Assembly: GCA_008729055.1 (NCBI GenBank)
Contig: SDUX01000005.1
Location: 3,309,062 to 3,373,061 of the forward strand
Origin: Pyropia haitanensis
Taxonomy: Eukaryota; Rhodophyta; Bangiophyceae; Bangiales; Bangiaceae
Length of the DNA stretch: 64,000 nucleotides
Direction of reading: 5' to 3'
Part shown: positions 49,201 through 60,728 of the stretch, piece by piece
Layout of the letters: each line of letters starts with the position of its first letter
Position numbering within the stretch: the stretch's first letter is position 1
The notes under the pieces: generated by a model
Database searches by the model: none
What the model was told of the DNA's origin: nothing
Seen by the model: only the letters and a program-made list of their open reading frames with translations
Program-made: the position numbers and the translations under genes

Positions 49201-52190
49201 ACCACGTGCACGCCCAGCGGCTCCGAGGCGGCCAGGACGCGGACGCCAAAGCGGTCGCTCGCCCCCCCCGCGTGCCCCCCCGCGCCCGCCCACGACACGA
49301 CGGCGCGGAGAAACGCCTCGCGCGCACCCCCCCCCCCTCGAAAGAGGAGGTCCAGAGGTGACGCCGCGACGGGCGCGCCCGCCCGGGGCGCCCACACCAG
49401 CCGCAGCCGCGCGGCGGTGCTGGTAACCCCCCCACCCCCCCCCCCTGTGACCGTACCCGCTCCTGCGGCGCCATCGCGGGCGTCCACGCCGCCCGCCACC
49501 CCCGCCATGCCAACGCCCATGGCGCCCGCCGAGTCGCCGCCATCAACCAGCATCAGCGCGCCCGCGGCCGAGCCGGGGACTCCGTCCTCGCGGCGCTCCC
49601 AGGCGCGGAGGGCGGGGCGAGGGTAGTCAAAACGGACCCCCTCAGGGGTGAGGAGGGTAAGGCAAGAGGGACGCAGATGGAGGGCCACCGCCGAACGGTC
49701 GCCACCCGCATTGACGCGCGCGACGCCATCCGCGGCGTACCAGCTGGATGGGCCGAGTGGCTCGCCCAGCGGCGCCGCCGAGGCAACTCCACAGAGGAGG
49801 TCCAAGCCTTCCTGACGGCCCTCGTCCACAAAGTTCTTGTAGTAGACGCGCATCACCGACTTGACGCCGTCGCCCAGCAAGCCGGCAGTCGAGCGCTTGC
49901 CGGTGCGCGTGAAGTCCGTCTTGAGTGCGCCCGTCCCAGAGTACTGCCGGCTGATCGCGTCCGCGTTGTCACCCCACATGTGCTTGAGCGCGTCCTCCGC
50001 GTCGGCGTACAGCCGGGGGGGATCCCCACGGCGGAGCTGCCCGCCACGCGCCGTGCCCCCATAGCCGGGCACGTCCACCAGCGTGCCAACGCCGCCGGCG
50101 ACGCCCTCCCCCGCCATACCACCCGCCGGGGCCACCACCTCGACCAGCTGCATGTCGAGTGCGACGCGGGCAATCAAGCTCTGCACCACGTTGGTGCGAT
50201 CAAGGCAGTCGACGCAGTTGACGCGAAAGGCGCCCGCCTGCATCGCGCCGCCCCCTCCCCCAGGCCGGCGCACGTATACCCCGCCCGCCACAATGTCTGC
50301 GCGGAGCCCTTCGAGCAGACGTCGCAGACCCCGCTCGTACTCCTTCCCCCCACACTCGGAGTGAAAGTCAAACGCCACCAGTCGGGGCGCGACGGGCGGG
50401 TCAAAGCCGCCGCCGACGCCTCCCGCGGGGGCGGCCGCGACGAGTGCAAAGTGACGTTCCAGTGCCTCGGCCAATATCGCCTCGGCTCCGCGCTTGTCCA
50501 CCAGCGACACCGTCGTGATGGTCCCGCCGTACGAGTCGGTGACGTGGCGGAGGTGGCGGGTAAAGGCGGCGTGCGCAACAGCGACGGGGGCGTCAATCTC
50601 CGGGGACGGCCGCGCAATGCCATTGTTCTGCCGCCAAAAGACGGGGATGGAGCCACGGATGAGCACAAAGGAGGTGTAGGCCGGCTCCGAGCCGCCGCCG
50701 CCCGCTCCGTCGCTGCCGCCAGGGCTGCTGCCGTTGCCACCGCCGCCGCCACCCAGCCCGGTGGCACCGCCGCCACCCAAACCCCCCCCCCCCCCCCCCC
50801 AGCGTCCCAGTCGACCCCTTCCCCCCCTGCCCACACCACCTGCTCCGTCTCAACAAAGTTGGCCACATCCCCCGCCGCGTCCACCCCCCGGGTGATGAAG
50901 CGGGTGCCCGCCCGCCGGCGTGACCGCCGGCTGATGAGCGTGTACGAGACGGGGGTCACCCCCCCCACGGCGCGGCCCATGCCGCCACCCAGCCCGCCCG
51001 ACGGGCCCGCCACCCGCAGTGACGTGGTTCCAAGGTAGCCGTACATGGTGCGGAGGGCCCAGAAGCGGGCGCTACCGGGCAGCCGACGCGCCAGCGGCCA
51101 CGTCCACCAAAAGGCGTTGCCAACGCCGCTGCCGCCGCCGCCGCCGCCGCCGCCATCCCTCCCAACAGGTGCCTCCCCCCCTCCCACGCCCGCCCCCCCA
51201 ACGCGGTCGCTTCCCCCTCCCCCACCGAGAGCGCCGCCGTAGCGCCCCCCCCCCCCCGCCCCCCCCCCAACGGCACTTGCAGGCTGGCCGACACGTCCAC
51301 CCCCAGCGAGTAGTAGACCGCCCCAGACTCGAGCACCTTGACCAGGTGCGCGGCGAGCTCCCGGTCCTCCTTGCCCGACGGGCGGGTGTGGAGCTTGATC
51401 AGCCGCACCCGCGTCACCGCGTACACCCCCCCGCCACGGGGGAGCGCGCCCGCGCGCCGCGCGGCGGCGGCGACGACCGCAAATGGGCCCGACGGGAGGG
51501 CGAGGAGGCCCAGCAGCCCCGCCGCCGCGTCGACGCCCAGGGGGGGGGGGGCGCCGGGGCCGACGCCGGCCGCCGCCGCCCCCGCCACGGGCGTCACGAC
51601 GAGGGAGGAGAGGGCGGGGGTGGGGGTGTAGGCCAGCACCAGGTACCGGTCGGTCGGGCGGGGGGTGGCGCCGGGCAGCAGCCGCGAGCGGGGGCGCCGC
51701 TTGGGCCCACCCCCGCCCCCGCCGCCACCGCCACTGCCACCACCACCACCGCCCCCGCCGGCGCCGCTGCCGGCGCCGCCGCCACTGCCACCGCTGCCCC
51801 CCTCACTGCCGCCGCCGCCAAAGCCCCTCCCGTCCAAGACACCGCCGCCGCCCCCCCTGCTGGGATCCCCACCCCCGCCCCCCCCGCCCCCCCCGCCCGC
51901 CCCGCCCGGCTCGGCTGCCGCGTTGGCCGCGTCAATCAGCGCGTTGCGCGCGGACGGGTCCCCCCCGCGGAGCGCAAAAGACGTGTCGTGCAGCACCACC
52001 CGGTCGGGCAGGTACAGGATGCGGAGCGAGAGGGGCGGGCCCGACGCGGCGCCGCCACTGGCGCCACCCCCCGCCGCGGGGGCGGGGGTGGTGGGGGGGG
52101 GGGGCGCGGCGGCGGGAGGCCGAGACCATCAAACGCGGCGGCGGCCGCATCGTTGGGGGGGGGGTAGCCCCGCTGCCGTGGACGCGACAT
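46254..52190 (-). CDS. giant SAC-domain phosphoinositide phosphatase
   Basis: ATG 52190 (MSRPRQRGYPPPND). Successive minus frames 52190, 51999, 51187 and 50834 carry consecutive SAC blocks: LRILYLPDRVVLHDTSFALR, VRLIKLHTRPSGKEDREL with VYYSLGVDVSASLQ, NAFWWTWPLARRL with FITRGVDAAGDVANFVETE, then SFVLIRGSIPVFWRQ and the catalytic RVNCVDCLDRTN (about 50190-50222; CX5R). Frames switch near 52095, 51250 and 50785, each a long poly-C/G run. After VYYKNFVDEGRQEGLDL comes a ~1100-residue extension with Gly/Ala/Ser-rich loops and conserved-looking stretches (FTDRMLRKGSQRKVKNLVG). The size recalls plant SAC9. Removes phosphates from membrane phosphoinositides. The exact C-terminus is unsure (another frame ends GTLIDI at 46318). 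Confidence 0.75.
50779..50800. repeat. long poly-C tract at a SAC frame change
   Basis: Run of about 20 consecutive C on the plus strand; the coding frame differs on either side. Confidence 0.7.
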
Positions 52191-53181
52191 GGTTGCTCAA
52201 AGGCGCACGGAGTGGGGGAAGTTGGGGGGGTGGGGGGGGTAGGTCGGGGGAGGGGGGGGTGTAAGACGACAAAGGCGGTAAGGGACGCAGTCGTAGACAA
52301 GACAAAAAAAAACAGGAGACAGAGGCGATGGGAGAGATGAGCCTAAGGGAAGAGCGGCCAGCAGGAGTGGAAAGGGGGGGGAGGGAAAAGGCCGCGGCGG
52401 CGCCACCCTGCCAGTCGCCACAGCGGGGAGACCGCGCAGTGGTGGCGGCGGCGGTGACAGCAGCGCCCAGGCCGGCGGTCACCGCGGCCGCGTCTGGGGC
52501 AGCGGCGGGGATGAGGCGAGGGGACCGGCGCGGCGGGGAACAGACTGCTGTCCCACCGGTCGACGGTCGTGGTGGTTGCGGGGGAGGGGAACGACGGCCA
52601 GGCTGGCCGCGTCGAGAGGGCAACGCAGAGGGGGGGTGTGGCAGCAGCAGGCCGTCTGGCGGCGGCAGCATTGGCTGTGCGACAGCGGGGTCGTGACTCG
52701 GAGAGAGGCTCTACGGCCACGACCCCCCCCCCGTCGATCAGATGCCGCGCGTCACAACGAAATTACTAGGAGAACCAGCTTCAATACTGCTCAACGACGC
52801 TAGTTTTCGGTTAAGGTGCTCAATGATCGACTGACAGCAGCGGAGGGAGCTGTTCTGAGGGGTACCCCTGGCATGTACTGAACCCACTTTTGGGTGGCCG
52901 ATTTGCACCAGCCGCAACAGGGGAGCGACTGGCCGTGGTGCTCCGTCACCGCCTGTACACGAAGGTGCTGGCCGGCTTGCCACCGTGCCCGCCGACCCGT
53001 GACCCCCACCGTCTGGGCGACCGCCCTCTCCACTAGCGCACTCCTTTACCTCCGTTTTTGCTCGATCTTTTTTTGCACCTTCCCCACTCGCGTTGTTACC
53101 GCGCTCTTTTTTGGTAATCTCCGTGCCTTCTGCCTAGCCGTAGGCCTCGCGGCACCCTCCGGTCCATCCCTCTCTGCCATC
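52191..53181. other. divergent promoter between SAC and clathrin light chain genes
   Basis: About 1 kb, G-rich to 52720, then balanced; T-rich before the clathrin ATG (53050-53120). No gene supported. Confidence 0.45.
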
Positions 53182-53955
53182 ATGACGGACGCGTTTGGCG
53201 ACGATGACTTCTTCAAGGACTACCCACCGACAACTACTGGGGCTGCCGCTCCGTCAGACGCGGGTGCCTCTGCGCCGGCGGTAGGGGTCCCTGACGATGC
53301 GGATGTGTTTGCGATGCCGCCTCCGCCCCCACCCGAGGATGGGCACGGTGGTGGCGGCGGCGGGGGCGGTGATAGCAACCCCTTTGGGGATGCGGCGGAC
53401 TTTTTGGGCGTCGGCACCGCCGCGCCAGCCGCCGCCTCTGCCGACGGCGGGAGCAGCGGCGCGCTCGGCGGCGGCGCGTTTGTCATGGGCGGCGACGGGG
53501 CGGCGATGAATGGGGCCAACGGAGGGGCGGACGGCGACCGCGATGATGGCGGCGACGGCGGCGATGGGGAGGACGCGGGGGAGGAGCTCCCCCCGCGGCC
53601 ATCCACCCCGACGGCGGTGTCGGCGTGGCGGCGGGAGCACGCGGCGCGGCTGGAGGAGCGTGCCGCCCGCGAGGCCACCGTCGTGGCCGAGCGCCGCGCC
53701 GCGGCCACGGACGCGCTGGCCAGCCTGCATGCGAAATGGGGCGACCGCTGCGCGCGTAACGCGGAGGGCAACAAGGAGTTTGAGGCGACCTTCCTGCGCG
53801 AGCGCGACGGCCTGATCGCGCAGTTTTCCAAGCCGGGAGAGCCCCCGGCGTGGCACGTTGTGCCGTCGCTGGTGGACATGTCGGGCAAGTACAAGGAGGG
53901 CGCGCGGGACACGTCGCGGATGCGCAGCGTGCTGATGAAGATGAAGACCAAGTGA
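53182..53955 (+). CDS. clathrin light chain
   Basis: Single exon, 257 residues, ATG 53182. Light chains bind the hub of clathrin heavy chain and regulate coat assembly at plasma membrane and trans-Golgi. N-terminal ~135 residues are acidic and disordered (DAFGDDDFF, Gly/Asp runs). From WRREHAARLEERAAREATVV a long heptad-like helix forms the heavy-chain-binding coiled coil, followed by WGDRCARNAEGNKEFEATFL and the conserved C-terminal end WHVVPSLVDM ... RDTSRMRSVLMKMKTK. Length and layout match PF01086-type proteins. Confidence 0.88.
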   Translation: MTDAFGDDDFFKDYPPTTTGAAAPSDAGASAPAVGVPDDADVFAMPPPPPPEDGHGGGGGGGGDSNPFGDAADFLGVGTAAPAAASADGGSSGALGGGAFVMGGDGAAMNGANGGADGDRDDGGDGGDGEDAGEELPPRPSTPTAVSAWRREHAARLEERAAREATVVAERRAAATDALASLHAKWGDRCARNAEGNKEFEATFLRERDGLIAQFSKPGEPPAWHVVPSLVDMSGKYKEGARDTSRMRSVLMKMKTK

Positions 53956-54844
53956 GGGGGCGTTCGGCTGTTGCCGAGGGGGGAGGGAGGGGGGGGGAGA
54001 GGGATTGGGGGCGGCGGCGTGCGGGCGGGATAGCCGGCGTTTTGGATGCGTTGCGGTGAGGGGGGATCGGTGGGGTGGCGTGTGTTTGCGTATCTGGCGG
54101 ATGGCACTAGTGGATCGCGGGTGCCGGGAGTTTGTGCTTGCCTCTCGTGGGTCGTGGGCGCCCGCGCCAATGCACCTGGTGAACGGTTCGCTGGCCTGGT
54201 GGCTGCGTGGGGGGGGGGACGGCGCGGCGCGTCGCTCGGTGAGGCCGACGGCTGCGGCGTGAGTGTGCGTCGACACGGACCCAGTGATGAACCTGGAGAG
54301 GCCTACATAGGCGATGTGAACGACGCGCACGTATTCTGTTTTTGTCGCATCCTTTGCAAGCGGGCGTGCTCCTCCATCGCCTCTCAGCGGGCCCACCATC
54401 GAAACGGCAAAGTGTGGGAGCTCGCGCGGATCGAACCAGGTGACATGGACCCGGGCGAGGCGGGCGGCATGGCAACGTGAGGGATAGGGCGTGTGGGGCA
54501 TCCCCATAAAATTGCAGCATCGGAAACGTGCTGGTATGGGGGGAGCAAGGAGTTGTCACGGGACAAGGGCAAGGCGCTGCTCCCTCGTGCCAATACGTGA
54601 GCGCTAGCCAAGCGGCTGTGGCCAATGCGCACTGCGGTCGAAGTGACTATGCAAACACCGTTCAGCAGATGCAACAGCGTGCATTTATCATGCTGTCGAC
54701 AAGAGATTGCACTGGGAGCTATGCCATACGCAGACCCACCCCCCCTGCCAATGGCCCCCCCATCGGCGGCGACGTTCCCCTACACCCCCTCACAAACAAT
54801 GGCTGGTCGGTGGACCAGGTGCGCCCATCCACAGCAAAGCACCT
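53956..54844. other. convergent intergenic region
   Basis: Nearly 0.9 kb between clathrin light chain (+) and exchanger (-) ends. Balanced composition at 54250-54720; no ORF with recognisable features. Confidence 0.45.
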
Positions 54845-57010
54845 TTATCCCATGAAAAAGAAGGCAGAGGCAATGATCAGGTAGCAGCACAGCAGGACAG
54901 CACCCTCGAGCCAGTTTGTCCGAGAGTCCCGCATGGTCATGGTCACCACCTGCACCGACATGACAAGGCACACGGTCTCAAACAGGTGAAAGTTGAGCGT
55001 CAGCCGCGCTGTGCCCGTGAACCACGACACAATCACCATGACGGGAGCGGCAAATAGCGCAATCTGCACGCTGCTTCCGCACGCAATCCCAATGGACAGA
55101 TCCATCTTGTCCTTGATCGCCGTCACCACAGCCGCCCAGTGCTCCACCGCATTCCCAATGATGGGCAGCAGCACCAGCGCGATAAACGACTCGCCGAGGC
55201 CCACGGTGCGGGAAAAGCCCTCGATGGAGCCGACCACAAACTCCGAGCAGATGCTGACGATCACAACAGCAGAGACGAGGATGGCAGATGCCACGGGCAG
55301 GCTCGCCACGGCCTCCCCCACCGGGGTCTCAGACGCCACGGGCGGAGGTGTGATCGAGGCCGCGCCGCCCATCGGGCCATTGGAGGCGCTACCGCCCGCT
55401 TCGGGGTCCCTGCCGTCGGGTCTTGCCTCCTCCGCCTCCACCTCAGCGTACAACTCCGCGTGAGTGTACAGCTGGAACACCAGGTACAGAATGTACATAG
55501 CCAGCAAGACGACGGCGGTAAAAAGAGAGAAGCGCGCCTCGACCACTTCCCGCTTCACCTCATCCATCGCCGTGTTGCTCACCAACGCCAGGGAAAAGAT
55601 AGCCGGAAGGACAAACCCAAACATGGAAAAGCTGAGTAGGTCCCCATTGGCCTCGGCCACCGCCGGAAGGACCTCCTGCTCACGGTAGACGAGGCCACCA
55701 AAGAAAAAGGACGCCCCGAGGACGAGCAACAGGTTGGACAGGACGGACCCGACCAGCGTGTTGCGGATAACGTCCAGCTTGCCTTGCTTCAGCGCGCTGA
55801 ACGACAGAATCTGAGGAAAGAGGCCGCAGATGATGAAAACAAGGAAAAATAGAGTGGGAAACGAAGACGGGAGGCGGCAGCCAGACAAGCCACTGACATT
55901 GTCAAAACATGCAGCTGGTGCCATCTGGCTCGACCCTGCTCGTGTGTGCCTATGGCAATACCGTCCAGCACCGCACAGCAGGCATCGCGGCTAGGCCGCA
56001 GCCGCCTCGCCATCACCGTCCCCCTCTGCCCTCCCCCGCAAGGCAAGGCCTCCTCCTCACCCCCAGCTCGTCCAAGGCTGCGCCAACGTACAAGCTCCAC
56101 TGCGTTGCCAAACGTTGCGTTGATGAGCCCCCCAATGGTCTGGTTGGTATGCGCCGCGATGTCCTCCGTCGCGCGCCCCAGGATCATGGCTAGCGGGATG
56201 ACGCCGAGAAAGTTGAACATAAAGACGAGCGTCTGGGACCAGCCGAGGACGCCCGCGGCAACGCCGAGCGGCACAAACACGAGCAGCACATTCATCGGCG
56301 AATTGTACCCCTCGAGCGCCTCGACCATGCCCGCGTGCCGCTCGTGGAGCTGCAGGTCCACCTTGCGCTCCACCGCCGCGCCGTACGCGCCGAGCGCCGA
56401 GTCACTGATCGCGCTCTCCCGGCGGCGCATCGAGTTGGACGGCGTCAGCGCGTCGGGCCGGTGGTCGACCGCCCCATCACGCGCGCTGCGCCAGGTCGTC
56501 GACGGCACCCGGTTGGGGACGGCGTGGGTGGACCGCCGGCGGGCGAGGCCATTGCTGCCTGCCATATGGTCAATGGAACCGTACGAGATGTCATTGTTCT
56601 GCGCACCGTCGCACCGGGTGGAGCACAGGGGGAGGGACGAGCACGAGAAGGTCACCCCCAGCGGCAATGAGTCGGGAAGGAGACAAGACCCGCAGCGGCG
56701 TAGCACGAACCAGAGGCGCAACCGCACCGCAGACCCACACGGTGAAAAACAGGAGAGAAAGTCAGCAACCGCCACTGAGCTATTGCGCCACAATCACAAC
56801 CGCATGATCGCTCCCCTGCCATCAACCGCCATCGCCATCTACACCCCCTCAACCACATCTTCCGTACGGAACAGCGCCCCCCCAGACTCCGGCCCCATCC
56901 CCCCACGCACCCCCCCCCCACAGCGTCGCAACGCCAGGAACAGTCGTACGCACCCCCCGCGGCTCGCCCAGTGGCTCGGCCATGCCGTTGGACCGTGTCA
57001 GCCCATCCAT
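54845..57010 (-). CDS. CAX-type Ca2+/H+ exchanger, three exons
   Basis: Exons 57010-56954 (19 codons, [19 protein letters not shown]), 56598-56092 and 55810-54845 join in phase 0 at both introns (GTGCGT-GCGCAG and GTACGT-CCTCAG), giving about 509 residues. Eleven or so membrane segments. Repeat c1 is [14 protein letters not shown] joined across the second intron to [19 protein letters not shown]; repeat c2 is [20 protein letters not shown] with [16 protein letters not shown]. These two GNxxE motifs form the cation path of vacuolar proton-driven Ca2+ (or Mn2+) exchangers. A Glu/Asp-rich loop (~[18 protein letters not shown]) divides the halves, typical for CAX. The first exon is the least certain; ATG 56565 ([10 protein letters not shown]) is an alternative start. 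Confidence 0.85.
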
Positions 57011-58915
57011 GCCCGCCCGCAGCCGGTCGCAAAGCGCGTCACCAATGGTGAGTTGCACTGGCACGGTCGGCTCACCTTGCTCCTCCTCCACCATCCAATC
57101 CCGCCCCACTCTCCCCCCCCCCCCCCGCCCCCCGGCCGCGTGCGCGCGCAAGCGACACCCTTGCACGCCACCCGCCACCGCACCCGCCCGCGCGATCGAG
57201 CCGAGGGGGGACCCCGCCACCGGTGCGGACCGCGCACCAGCCGACCACGCACCCAGCCGGTAGCCGGGGCGGTAGCGAGCGCGCCCCCCACCCCCCCTCT
57301 CCCTGACGCGGCAGCGCGGGGCGGTCGGGTCCGGCGGTCGGGGCGGCGGCCCGCGAGCGCACCACCGTAACGCTCACGCGCTGCGGCGCGGAGGGGGAGC
57401 CCAGCCCCGCCGCCGCCGGCCCGCCGCACACACGCCCGCCCCTCCCCCGCTCCCGACGGCGGTGCGCACCGTGGCGACCGGGGCAGGCTGACGCGGGCCG
57501 CAACCCGAATGAGTGGGTGGCGAGAGGAGGGGGCAAAAAGGTGGGAGAAGAGGGGGGGCGGGACGGCAAACAGGAAAAAAAAAAAAAAAGCGGGAGGAGA
57601 GAGGGGATCGGGGGACGGGAGGCCAGCGGGACGAACAAGTTGCCCAGACCAACGTGGCGGCACCCCGCGCCCGCTGCGCCCGCCCGCGGGGGGAGGCCGG
57701 GATGCGGGGGCGGCTGCACTCGGCCGCGAGGGGCACTGGCGTCGTGGAGCCACCGCACGCGCCGGTAGCGGATCTGCCCTCACAAAGCGCACTACGCGCG
57801 TGCCCCGCCCCCAGCCTGCTCGTGCTGGGCGCAACACCGTCGGCAGCGAGCAGCGAGCGCACTGCCGTCACAGCCGAGAACAGAGCGGGAGAGGGGGGTC
57901 TGAAGGGACGTGGCAGGGAATGCCGCTGCCGGCTGCGCGCAGAGATACAGTGCTGACAAATTCATCGTCTGCAACGCTCGCGCATACGAAGGAAAAATTG
58001 GCTTGCCGTCCTGCTGGTGTGCTGACCCCGGCTCGCGCCGCCTTAGATTGGGCTGAGGTACTTCTCGCATGCCATTGGAGGCAGTATCCAGAAGTCCCAG
58101 TCGTGATAGCTGGACTACCTATGTTTCCGACTGGTTGGCTGAGTACAGATGACAAATGCACGAAGGAACACATTCGTCACTGACAGTTGGTATTTATGTC
58201 TTGTGCTGAGCCTGTGTGCCAGGGACATCCCGTAGACCCACCCTTTGTGATCTCTATCGGAGTTTGGCCCAGAACTCGAACCCTGGCCGTGCGCGGGAGC
58301 TCTCTGTCCACAGATTGTCGTGCACGTCAGCCACCTGGATTGCAGCATTGGCTTGACCGGCGGGCCCCACCACAGCGCGACCTGCCTGCGGCTGGTGTTG
58401 CTGGCGGTCCTCGGTACCGAGCATCGTTTATCGGGAGGTCCGAGCGCCTCCCACCGGGCCACCAGCTCACGGCTCAGTGGGGCACCCCGGCCACTCCCCC
58501 GAATTGGCCCCAATGCGGACTTTGACTTCCAGTCCTCAGATACCGTCTGATCTTTAGCTGATAGGGCGAGCGATAGGGCCAACGATAGGGCGTTGCCGCC
58601 GGCGTCCGCTTCACGAGACCGGTTCCTATTTGTCGCCGGTCTGGCGAAGTGTGTCTGCTTGGATGCGAGCTGATGCGGGCCAGGCTCGTCTCGCTCAGCC
58701 CGTAGCAGGACGCTGCCCCTTTTTTGTTTGCCACACTGCACACCACCCGCCCCGCCCTCATGCTCTGCCACCTTCCCCTTTTTTGTCCCCGCTGACTCGG
58801 TTCCTCCCGCCGACACTGTTCCCGCACACCGACTCAACCATATCTATTTCCCTGGGCCGACGCCGCTCCCTCCGCGGACGTGTCCACCCCACCCCCCTGC
58901 CAACCCCCCCCTGCC
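57011..58915. other. intergenic, divergent promoter of exchanger and glutamate 5-kinase
   Basis: 57011-57500 is C-rich, 57572-57588 an A run. 57950-58700 has ordinary composition; a 240-codon minus frame (58115-58837) has no recognisable domain and I do not call it. Three copies of CGATAGGGC-like sequence lie at 58560-58592. Confidence 0.4.
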
Positions 58916-60481
58916 ATGGCGGAAACTAGCTTGCCTGCTGCCGCGGGAGCAGACGTAAATGACTCGACCAAGCCGGCCTCCAAAGGGGTGATTGTCATCA
59001 AGATTGGGACGTCAAGCCTGATGCGGGAGGGCGTGCCCGCCGGCGACGACACTGTCTCGTCTGCGGCGGGCGCGGCGCTCGGCGCGGCGGGCGGGTCGGA
59101 GCTGGCGCTGTCCACGCTCGCCCTGCTCGTCGACACGGTGCTGACGCTCCGCCGCGACGGCTGGGACGTCATCATCGTCTCGTCGGGCGCGGTCGGCGTC
59201 GGCTGCTCCCGCCTCGGCACCGCCGTCCGCCCCATCCGCGGCGGCGCGACTGCCGCGGAACGGGCGGCCAACCTGGCCGCCATCCAGGCGTACGCCGCGA
59301 TTGGCCAGTCGGTGCTGATGCGCACGTACGACGACCTGTTCCGGATGGGCGGCCAGCCCGTCGCGCAGGTGCTGCTCACGTCGGGCGACCTCTCCTCCCA
59401 GTACCAGTATGGGAACGCCAAGGCGACCCTCCGGTCCCTCCTCGCCATGGGCGTCGTGCCCATTGTGAATGAGAACGACACGGTCGCGACGGAGGAGCTC
59501 CGCTACGGCGACAATGACTGGCTGTCCGCGCTCGTCGCGTGTGTTGTCGACGCGACGTGGCTGTTTCTTCTCACCGACGTGGAGCGGCTGTACACGGCGG
59601 ACCCGCGGCGGGACGCGGCCGCCGAAGCGATTGACCTCGTGTCGGACATGGCCGCGCTGTCGGTGGACACGTCTGCGCGCGTGCCGCCGCCGGCGGCGGC
59701 GGCGGCGGCGGCGGCGGGCGGCGTTGCCAATGGCAACAGTAGCAATGGCGAGCCGGCTGGGAGGTACGCCGAGCCCATTGACGTCGACTCCCGGTCACCA
59801 TCCCTGTCCCCGTCGTCCTCGGGGTCGGCCATCTCGGAAGCAGACACCCCCGCCGCCGCGCGGGCGCCCAGGCCAGCGGCCGCGGCACAGGCCCGCCGGT
59901 CGGGCCGGCGCAAGCCGACGACCACCGCCAATGACATTGCCGTGGCGACTGCGACGGCGGCGGCGGCGCCCGCCGCGACGGGCTCCCAGTGGGGCACCGG
60001 CGGCATGGCGACCAAGCTCACCGCCGCCCGCATGGCGACCGCCGCGGGCGTGCGGATGGCGCTGCTGCACGGCCGCATGCCGAGCCGGGTGCTCGACTTT
60101 GTGGCGGGCGACCCGGCGGCGGTCGGGACGGTCTTTTCGCCGCGGCCGTCGCCCATCCGGACGACCCGCAAGCGGTGGATTGCGCACTGCCTGCCGCCGA
60201 CGGGGGCGCTGGTGGTGGACCGGGGCGCCCTTGCCGCGGTGCGGAAGCGGAAGAACCTGTTTGCGGCGGGCATCGTCGGCGTCGACGGGGACTTTGCGGC
60301 GAACGCGGCGGTGGTGGTGCGGGGGGAGGGCGGCACGGAGGTCGCGCGGGGGCTCGTCAACATGTCGGCCGCGGACGTGCGGCGGGTCATGGGCATGCGC
60401 AGCGCGGACATTGGCGCGCTGGAAGGGGAGCCGCTGGCGGATGACGTGGTGTCGAGGGAAAACCTGGTGGTGCTTGTGTGA
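58916..60481 (+). CDS. glutamate 5-kinase
   Basis: Single exon, 521 residues, ATG 58916 in GCCATGGC. Phosphorylates L-glutamate to gamma-glutamyl phosphate, the first and feedback-regulated step of proline synthesis. Amino-acid-kinase domain: VIVIKIGTSSL (~25), VIIVSSGAVGVG (~95), PIVNENDTV and GDNDWLSALVA, FLLTDVERLYTADPR, then GTGGMATKLTAARMA after a ~110-residue Ala/Ser-rich insertion not seen in bacterial enzymes. C-terminal PUA domain (TGALVVDRGALAAVRKRKN ... GIVGVDGDF) as in ProB. It is not fused to the reductase, unlike plant and animal P5CS. Confidence 0.92.
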   Translation: MAETSLPAAAGADVNDSTKPASKGVIVIKIGTSSLMREGVPAGDDTVSSAAGAALGAAGGSELALSTLALLVDTVLTLRRDGWDVIIVSSGAVGVGCSRLGTAVRPIRGGATAAERAANLAAIQAYAAIGQSVLMRTYDDLFRMGGQPVAQVLLTSGDLSSQYQYGNAKATLRSLLAMGVVPIVNENDTVATEELRYGDNDWLSALVACVVDATWLFLLTDVERLYTADPRRDAAAEAIDLVSDMAALSVDTSARVPPPAAAAAAAAGGVANGNSSNGEPAGRYAEPIDVDSRSPSLSPSSSGSAISEADTPAAARAPRPAAAAQARRSGRRKPTTTANDIAVATATAAAAPAATGSQWGTGGMATKLTAARMATAAGVRMALLHGRMPSRVLDFVAGDPAAVGTVFSPRPSPIRTTRKRWIAHCLPPTGALVVDRGALAAVRKRKNLFAAGIVGVDGDFAANAAVVVRGEGGTEVARGLVNMSAADVRRVMGMRSADIGALEGEPLADDVVSRENLVVLV

Positions 60482-60728
60482 GGGACTCGCGCGTGCGGAG
60501 AGGGGTGTTTGTTGTATGGCAGAAGTGGGGGGGGGGGGGGGGGGCGGGAGGGAGGGCTCGTGCACGCTGCACACGGGGTAACCACTGCGCGTTGAGTGTC
60601 TGGTCCGTCCGTCAAGCGGCGGCTGTAAAAAGAGGTAGAGGGCGCGCTACGGCTCCTCAGTAGGTAACCAGAGCCTCCACCATCCGCGGCGGGACCACCG
60701 GGCACGCCCGGGACACGCCCCCGCCCGC
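60482..60728. other. convergent intergenic gap
   Basis: Short, contains a G run (60529-60543). Nothing seen. Confidence 0.5.

Noticed and set aside
54420..54445. tRNA-like GGTTCGATCC on the minus strand
   Set aside because: Flanking bases do not pair as a T-stem and no acceptor stem is found.
56335..56670. plus-strand ORF inside the CAX gene
   Set aside because: Antisense to a clear exchanger exon.
58262..58290. tRNA-like T-arm (GGGTTCGAGTTC on the minus strand)
   Set aside because: The invariant G53-C61 pair and a full stem are absent, and no cloverleaf can be built around it.
58115..58837. 240-codon minus-strand ORF
   Set aside because: No recognisable domain, no supporting splice or start context, and composition like intergenic DNA.
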